Shown here: in pieces, positions 57,108 through 64,000 of the stretch | How the letters are laid out: the number at the start of each line of letters is the position of its first letter | How positions within the stretch are numbered: position 1 is the first letter of the stretch | Source of the DNA: Flammulina velutipes | Taxonomy: Eukaryota > Basidiomycota > Agaricomycetes > Agaricales > Physalacriaceae | Direction of reading: 5' to 3' | Length of the DNA: 64,000 bases | Assembly (NCBI GenBank): GCA_011800155.1 | Contig: CM022369.1 | Coordinates: forward strand, 372,001 to 436,000 | Notes under the pieces: model-generated | Database searches by the model: none | What the model was told of the DNA's origin: nothing | The model's input: only the letters and a program-made list of their open reading frames with translations | Program-made: the position numbers and the translations under genes

Positions 57108-58239
57108 TTAGATGGTAATGCCACGGTAGGTGCGGATTTGGTCTTGAAGACGGGTCGTTTGGCCGGGAGTGAACTCAGTTAGGCATGCATCGTACGAGTA
57201 GTCCATATAGTTATCTATAGAGCCAAAATGTAAGCAATCGGGACAAAAATGAAAGTTGTCGGTTACATACGGATGGGGTCAACACCAGTGGCAGCGCAAG
57301 AGTCGCGCGAGGCTGGGCAGCCGCTCGCTAATGATGTTGTCAGCTCATGGAATTCCACTCTAAAGACTGTACGTACTGGGAGATGACTGGGCTGGCGTAT
57401 CGGCGACCTCGTCGCCAACGCCAGAGCAACCACCCTGGAAAGTGTGGTAAAGGCCGACCCAATGACCAACCTCGTGCGTGAGTGTTTGGCCTTCGTCGTA
57501 GTTCGGAGTAGCACCTCCGGGAAGAGAAGAGAAGAGGATCACGACTCCGTCATCCAATGGGGCGCTCTCGTATGTCTCGGGAAATGTGGCGTATCCCAAA
57601 AGACCTTCGCCGCTGCCGGATTCGAACCCAACAGTGTAAACATTGAGGGCAGATGCGTCGCCTTTCCGGAGTTGCTCCTTCATCTCTGTTTGAAGAATGC
57701 TACGAGGAAGGATACGAGGTGAGACCGGGGAAACCGGGGAGTGATAGGGACTCGGACGTACTCTTCAGGACCAGCTTCAGAGAACCAAGTAGCGTTCTCG
57801 ACATATTCGGTCTCAGCTAGCGTGAAAGAGAGACCGGCGTCGCTGTAGGCAGCATTGAGGACGTCAATTTGGTCGGTAATCTGCTGTTCGCTGTATGATG
57901 GATCATGAGATCAGTGGTTGCAAAGAAGAAATGGGTACGTACGGAACGTAACCACCCTCCTCAGTCTCTGTGGAGTATATGACATGAAAATACACGTCAA
58001 GCGCTGCAGCTTTAGCGGTAAAGCTTGTTGCATTACTCGTCACTTTGTTGGACTGGAAGTGACTTTCGGCAGCAGCGAGTCTCTCGTCGCTGATGAAGGT
58101 ACCACAACGCCTGCAAATCTCGTCAGTATCCAGACAGCGGAGGGAGGAGAGAAGCTCACGTCACTGTCTTCCGGGGTGTAAGGGGTTTGGCGATCACAGA
58201 GGACCCGGCAAGGAGAGTGAGAGCAATTGCGGAGAACAT
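57108..58239 (-). CDS. Secreted M43 (pappalysin-type) metalloprotease
   Basis: The signal peptide '[20 protein letters not shown]' leads into '[15 protein letters not shown]', an '[11 protein letters not shown]' strand, and '[20 protein letters not shown]'. The zinc site is '[15 protein letters not shown]' (HEXXHxxGxxH), and the Met-turn is in '[11 protein letters not shown]'. This fits the fungal extracellular metalloprotease MEP1-like family (~285 residues). Joining the exons around 57690-57780 requires a weak donor (GTCCTG) to keep the phase. All zinc ligands are present. A likely role is secreted protein breakdown for nutrition. Confidence 0.85.
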
Positions 58240-58303
58240 GACGAGAAACTGAGGAGATGAAGGCCGAGGGAACGGTTGGGTATTCTTGTCGTCAATGAGG
58301 AAG

Positions 58304-58311
58304 CTTTTATA
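58304..58311 (-). promoter_or_regulatory. TATA box of the metalloprotease gene
   Basis: On the minus strand this reads TATAAAAG, 65-72 bp before the ATG, with CT-rich sequence between. Confidence 0.55.
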
Positions 58312-58931
58312 GTTCTCGTCGCGATAGTATGTAAGCCATCGAAGCACAGTTGTTATCGGCATGTCGACAAATAGTTTCTGGGTATCCACACGCGGGTGCT
58401 CCATGGACGCACGGAGATCTCGAATAGAGAGGCGGTTCACATGATGCGAGACAGACGACCGAGGCAAGAACTCGCGTCTATCCCTGCGTCTAACGCTGCA
58501 GTGTGGAGACTCGCCATTTGGTCGTAACAATCGCCACTCGAAGAACAAGGGTCCATAATGAAATTTGATGTCCCACGCAAAGAGGCTCTGCGAGTCCATA
58601 TGCGCGTTTCATAAATAGACAGCTCAAAGTCGGAAATGCGGCGTAGGCTCGTAGAGTTTCCCATTGTAGATGTGTATGGCGAGGTGATGGTCAATTGACA
58701 AGGATCAATAATCTTCCATCAACAGCGCTCATCAGAAACCCTTCAAACTGGTTCAATGTGTCTTCAACGACGACGTCGACGACAAGAATACCGATGAAGC
58801 ACCCTCACATTCGCCAGGAGTCGGGATTTCTGTCCATAAGCGCTGACAGTGAATTACCGGTACTTCCGTTGATCCAAGAAATATCACAGAGATTGACGCC
58901 CAAATGATAGGAAACTGCTAGCTCCTTCCAG

Positions 58932-60821
58932 CTCGACACATCCGGGAGACGGTCACAGACTTGGGACGAAAAGTCTCTCTATCGGTCGAATAGCCTCAGC
59001 GATGCTGCCAAAGCCCGCCAGAGCTCCTTTTACGCAGACCCGGACCAGGTGAGCTCTCAGCCGACTACAGTAAGTCCATCCACGACGTTTCTCGATTAGC
59101 GCTAACTTGGCTCAACAAGGTAGCACCAGAAATATGGGGTCCGGATGAACCGCCACATTATACGATTCCAAAGACAGTTGATCCGTGGAAGAAATGTCGC
59201 GTACGGCAAGATAGCCACGATCGCGAACTCTGCCGCGGCTGGGCTGATGACATCGACACCCTGCTTGTTTTCGTCAGTAACCTTCCCGTTCATCAATAGA
59301 ACATAGCTGACCTATCTCAGTCTGGCTTGTTCTCTGCCATTGTAACAGCATTTGCCGTCGAATCGTTCCAGTGGCTGGAGGAAGATGGTGGAGACGCAAC
59401 TGTGCGTATGCTCGAACGGATCTCCTTCCAACTAAGCAACAATGGCACAGCACCCGAAGCTGAAGAGCCCGAAGACTTCACTCCCGATGCCACTATCGTC
59501 CGCGTCAATACCTTCTGGTTCCTCAGTCTTTCTTTCAGTCTCATCGCAGCCCTCCTCGGCATACTGTGCAAACAATGGGTGTATGAGTTTCGCCGCGATG
59601 CAGGCCTGTCCAACCAGAAGACGCTTGCCATGAGACAGATGCGTATGATCAGTCTCGAAAAATGGCGCGTACCCAGCATTATCGCCTCCCTTCCATTGCT
59701 TCTCCAGCTCAGCCTCATCCTGTTTTTCGTTGGTCTCATCGATCTTCTCTGGTCTATGGAGGTCATCGTCGCCGCCTTTACTTCAGTCGTCATTGGCATC
59801 AGCCTCCTATTCGTCCTCACCACCTCCATCCTACCTGGAATTGTCGAAGTCTGGTTTCCCAAGGCTATCCCCTGCGCCTACAAGTCTTCCCAAGCATGGG
59901 CATTTTACCGTGCTCTCCAATGGTCCACCCAGGAGCACTACGCAGCTACGGCTGACTGGCATGCTCTGGAAATTCCCCACGTCGTCAAGAACGTGAATAA
60001 CTATCTTGCCAGTGCGCTCATCTGGATCGACATCAAATTTTGTCAGAAGATGAGCATGATCAAACATCTCTTCCATTGTCTGCAGGATATCGAACCGGAA
60101 GTCGCCGCACAATGTGTGCCCAACTCACCAGAGCTGGAGAGGGATGGTTCCATTGAACGGATCCTGTTGGAATTCCTTAGGAATCACCCCCTCGATGAGA
60201 ATGCGAGGAACTACTTCATCGAGAACCTTCTTCGGGACGTCAACAAGTCTGCTTCGTTCGTCGACATCTCTCCAGAGTTGTTGTCGCTACTCAAAGAGCA
60301 ACTCCCTCAAAGCAGGAGCGCGTGGTCATCTTTTCCCGATGGCAAGTATCAATCATATCGAAACATCGCGAAGATCTGTACTCAACTCCCAATCAGACCT
60401 CTCCTTCCAAATCATCGACTCCCTTCGCTCTTGCGTCTTGACGGAGAGACTCTCACCTTCCACGCTGCGCTCCGTCTGGCAGATCAACGATGGGTTCATC
60501 AAACACGGTTCAAACAAGCTTCAACAACGGGCGCTTCTCCTCCTCAACGAACTCGAGAAGTGGCTGGACAGGTCCCCAAATGACGATGAGCGCGTCGCAC
60601 GGGCCCTTGCATGTGTAGAAGTCCTGCTATCACGCAAGTCAACAAACCTTACCCCCGACACTGCACGAGCGTTTGCGCTCTTTGTCGAAGCGTTAGATGG
60701 GCACTTGACGGCGACGGGTATTAGACTTCAGGAATGGCTATCGTCAGGCTGGAGAGAGTTGAAGATGTTGATTTCCCTGGCGGAACAGCCACACGATGCG
60801 AGGAGGTGGTCTATAGGGTAG
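58932..60821 (+). CDS. DUF6535 membrane protein, 5' end unresolved
   Basis: The frame is open from about 58911. Exons then run from 'TWDEKSLYRSNSLSDAAKAR' through 'VAPEIWGPDEPPHYTIP' and 'RELCRGWADDIDTLLVF|SGL' into 'FSAIVTAFAVESFQWLEEDG', the DUF6535 start with the first membrane segment. Three further membrane segments follow ('FWFLSLSFSLIAALLGILC', 'SIIASLPLLLQLSLILFFVG', 'VIVAAFTSVVIGISLLFVLT'), then a long helical C-terminal half. An intron at 60342-60396 with a GC donor (GCAAGT) joins 'WSSFPD' to 'DLSFQIIDSLRSCVL' in phase. DUF6535 proteins form large families in mushrooms; the function is unknown. The first exon and start codon could not be fixed. Confidence 0.75.
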
Positions 60822-61385
60822 TGTATATACTTTGGTGTGCACGAAGTTTAGGAGTTTCATCGGTTTTATCTGATAACTTCGGGCACCTACAGGTGTGTTG
60901 AGTCAACCGACACAGTAAACTCGATCTACGATGAAATATAGAGTAAGGTGCATCACATTCAAGTAAGGAAATAAGAGGATCTTTAGGTTCCGAATGGTAC
61001 TCATATCTATGCTGTAAGAGACTGCTTATCGTTGGCTGGTGTATCAATAAATGTACTATAAGTGTTTGTTTCGAATGCTCTCGACGCGTCTCCATGTCGC
61101 GTCGAAAAAGCCTGTGACAAGTATGCTTACGTGACCACACTCAACGAGCCTCCATTCATCCAACATTGACCTACTCATTTCTTCATTCAAACTTGCTTCA
61201 CGCTGAAACTGGCGTCAGATCTCACGAAACCCAGTCACTAATCTCGATATTTATTCATTGATCGCTGGTCTGTCGATACGCGAGATCAAGCAATAGTTCG
61301 TCTTCCTTTGCTTCATGAAAGCGTTCTCTATCCACGATCCGAATGTTGATAGTCTTCAAGGCAAACAATCCCTGAGGTCGTCACG
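60822..61385. other. Intergenic
   Basis: No gene seen. The last 150 bp before the ATG at 61386 is the presumed promoter and 5' UTR of the next gene. Confidence 0.5.
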
Positions 61386-64000
61386 ATGGATGACAAGGCC
61401 GAACAGAAATCGCGCCGACCGCTACCAAATCCCGCCTCGCCGCCTGTCCAACGACCCAATACGCCTGTGCCATTGCCTCCAGAGGGCATTTCGCCACTTT
61501 CGTTCTACGGCGCCCGACCAGCAAAGCGCACTATCTCCCCGTCCAATCAGCTATCGTACGCAGCAGCGACCACGGAAACGTACCAGGCGACAGCACCGCC
61601 TCTTCCCTCTCGTCCGCGTGGATTAGGCTCTAGTCACACCACGATACTCAGTCCTGACCCTCCGCTCTACTCATCTTATCGAGAACCGGAGCTGGTGACG
61701 GATGATATCGCAGTCGATGACGAGATTCCGCCATTGCAGGATTCGTATGATGACTGGAACAACAACACTTGGGGGGATACACCCGCCGCATCCTGGGGCT
61801 TGGATACTATCAAATCAAATGTCCCCATAGAGCGAAGCGCGCTGGAGGAAACCAAGTGGTGGGATGGCAAGACCTTCGATCGGCCAGGCCCAGGCTATCT
61901 TCCTCCAACGGTGGAAACACTTTTGCACGACCAGGACCACACCATCTTCTCCGTCACAGCATCTACCCCTCAAGCCAGTCGCGAGCCACCCTCTGTCGCC
62001 ACTCCAGGCAATAAATCATATATCCCACCCACCGAGCAAGAAGTCCGAACCGCAATCCCCCATGCCAATGCCTACTACTGTCCAAAAGACAACGGTTGGA
62101 ACATCATTAGCTGGAAACACTTTTCACACACTCCGCCTCTATCCAAGGAAGGCGCAAAACGCCACAAACTTCCAGATAGCTTTCGTCGTATGAGGGCATC
62201 ATGTCTGGAGGATGCTCAACATTCGAACAAAACACATCATTTCCACAAGTACGACAAAGCCATAGACTCCTCGCGCCTAACTCCTGCCTATACACCACTC
62301 GAGGACGTGCCACTGGCTAAACAAAGGAACAGGACTACGTCGATCATTGACGCAGAAATAGATGTCGCGAAGATGCTGGTGGACGAGATCGATGATATCG
62401 TCGAGGAAACTGGCTTCACTTTGGATGTATATGTCTGTTGCCAGTGCTTGACATATTGTTCGGCGTCTCCTCTGATACCCGGCATTATCTCAAACGACGT
62501 CTGGACCAGATATACAGAGGACAGGCGGGCTAATCCCGCACCTGGTAGGACTGGTCAAGTATCTGTGTATGCCTCTGTAGAGAAAATTCTTAGGTACGTT
62601 GGTTTGTCCTTCCATTTGACATGAAGGGCTCATTTTAGAACAGTATCGTAGAGGCGTTGCTTTGGCAATCCCAGACCCGAAGCCTGAAGATCAGCAATTC
62701 ATTCTTGTCTTCGATTGGCTTCAATGATGACGTGTAAGGTATCGCTACATAGCTCAAATGCCATGTTAACCTTCTTGTTCAGCCAGTCTATCTTTGAAGC
62801 ACTTGGCTTCACTCTGGCTCAGGGAGCTGATTTTAAACTCTTAAATCCCCCAACAGTCGATTCGTCGCCTGCAGGAAAACTGACACGTGCGAAATTGCTA
62901 CGTGCTTGGGTAGAGATAGGCGCCTGGCTCGTCGATTTCAAGCGCAAAAATGGTATTCTTTACTGCCTATCATTATGAACAGAAATCTAAAGAATTCTTG
63001 TCAGCTTCTGCATTGAAGGAACAGGCGATAGCAGTGACTCCTTCAGTCATTTTGACCAATGCTAGGGAGATGTGTCAGACCGGTATTGGCTCTCATCCAG
63101 ACCAAAGTGAGCTCAAATGATTTTTTGAGTAGTGCTCTTGTTGACGTTGATCTCCTAAAGTTCCTCGTGAGGAACACAACGAATTGGCGCGCTCGGCGCT
63201 CTCCAAAATCGACCCCACATTCTGGGAAGAAATGGGACTTACAATGACCACAGCAAGTGCTGGTACGCTCGTCCACATTTTTCCTACTTGGTGTTGACGA
63301 ACTCGGAACAGAAATGATCGAGTTTGCCTACTATGCACAATGTCGTTGTGATCCAACCAACACGCCAAAATACTTCACGCACCTCACTAACATCGTTCAA
63401 GCTCTTGCACCAGGAGGCTGTCCGCCTGCGCTAGAAGAGTTGCTCCTCACTGAACGATCCCGCGATAGGTTCACTCTTGACGACGTCAAAGCCGCAGCTA
63501 AAGTCCTTGGTTTCCCCGAAGTCATCGGCGTTGAATATAAACGTGAAGAAACAACGGACGACTTTGTGGAGAGTGCTTGGAAGCACTGCGTGAAGGAATC
63601 ATGGAAGACGTCGAATGATTCCGCGCAGAAAGCGGCGGACGATGCATTCAAAGTGCTTGCGCAGGAAAGAGGAAGCTCGTACCTCCTGGAGAAATGGCAG
63701 CATGCTAAGAACTTTGTGGTCAACCCAGAGCGGGCATATCAGCTCATGGAGGTGTCCGCAGACGTGGAAGAAGGAATGTTGGCAGTTGTCTACACTATGA
63801 GGGTAATTGTAACCCTCCTTTCATAAACCTCTCTCAACGGGTTTACAGTGTGAGGAACAACCTTCGCAAGGAGAGAAATGGAGGTCGGCCCTGTCGGCAA
63901 TCGCAGAGATTCGCAATAGCGAACGGTTGCGTCTGCTTGCGCAAAATGGATATGACCGTATGGTGTTTCGTCTTGGATGAGTCGGATGGCTGATGATATT
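61386..64000 (+). CDS. UBP2-like ubiquitin-specific protease, N-terminal part (3'-partial)
   Basis: A Pro/Ser-rich disordered start ('MDDKAEQKSRRPLPNPASPP') is followed by 'YYCPKDNGWNIISWK' and a Cys-bearing segment 'VYVCCQCLTYCSASPLIPGI'. Through short in-phase introns come 'SIVEALLWQSQTRSLK', 'KLLRAWVEIGAWLVDFKRKN', 'FAYYAQCRCDPTNTPKYFTH', 'FTLDDVKAAAKVLGF', 'ERAYQLMEVSADVEEGMLAV'. This order matches what I recall of the region before the USP domain in mushroom UBP2-like proteins. The frame near 63960 reaches GTATGG, a plausible donor, so the catalytic Cys/His domain should lie beyond the window. Identification rests on the N-terminal half only. Confidence 0.55.

Noticed and set aside
57600..57640. 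A GGATTCGAACCC word resembling a tRNA B box
   Set aside because: It lies inside the metalloprotease coding exon ('VGFESGSGE') and no A box or cloverleaf could be built around it.
58156..58694. Minus-strand frames extending the metalloprotease upstream
   Set aside because: They precede the signal peptide Met and the TATA box; composition is not protein-like.

Overview
The window is nuclear DNA of a filamentous basidiomycete, most likely an Agaricomycete. Genes are dense and split by many short (about 45-70 bp) GT-AG introns. Several families are ones I know from mushroom genomes: Plavaka and Tnp2 DNA transposons, transposon-borne TET/JBP dioxygenases, DUF6532, DUF6535, F-box proteins of the mushroom type, and a long atypical G-alpha. 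I see no rRNA, tRNA, CRISPR or prokaryotic feature.

Positions 1-16123 are a nest of mobile elements. The left edge holds the 3' end of a chromodomain Ty3/Gypsy retrotransposon with a probable 230-bp LTR (716-945). It abuts a 5'-truncated, mutated Tnp2 (CACTA-type) transposase (946-4081). Downstream lies a second, same-strand gene that reads in one continuous frame from 4205-4459 into 13830-16123. A 9.37-kb Plavaka element (4460-13827) splits it. That element has matching terminal inverted repeats, an AT target duplication, TAACT-rich subterminal repeats and three intact spliced genes: a 1046-aa Plavaka transposase (minus strand), a 562-aa TET/JBP-type 2-oxoglutarate/Fe(II) dioxygenase, and a 488-aa DUF6532-like protein (both plus strand). 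A degraded gene-like stretch sits between transposase and dioxygenase.

Positions 17700-21700 hold a long atypical G-alpha gene and a SigF-like NTF2 protein gene. Positions 21800-33400 hold a lineage-specific expansion of two interleaved families: aminoglycoside-phosphotransferase-like (APH) kinases (three full-length, one pseudogene) and an unnamed ~160-aa family with a conserved FTCRVWFKEAIR core (four intact copies, at least three remnants). A divergent REX1/HIT-zinc-finger pair sits inside it.

Positions 33400-37100 hold two paralogous ubiquitin C-terminal hydrolases flanking the proteasome alpha-5 subunit and a RidA protein. Then follow a GMC oxidoreductase, an F-box protein, a 2.5-kb gene-poor stretch, EXO84, an unrecognised gene, a secreted GDSL/CE16-like protein that has lost catalytic residues, DASH subunit ASK1, ribonucleotide reductase small subunit, a quinone oxidoreductase, a secreted M43 metalloprotease, a DUF6535 membrane protein, and the N-terminal part of a UBP2-like deubiquitinase cut off by the right edge. 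The housekeeping genes are ordinary chromosomal content. The first 16 kb and the APH/small-protein cluster are the fast-evolving parts.
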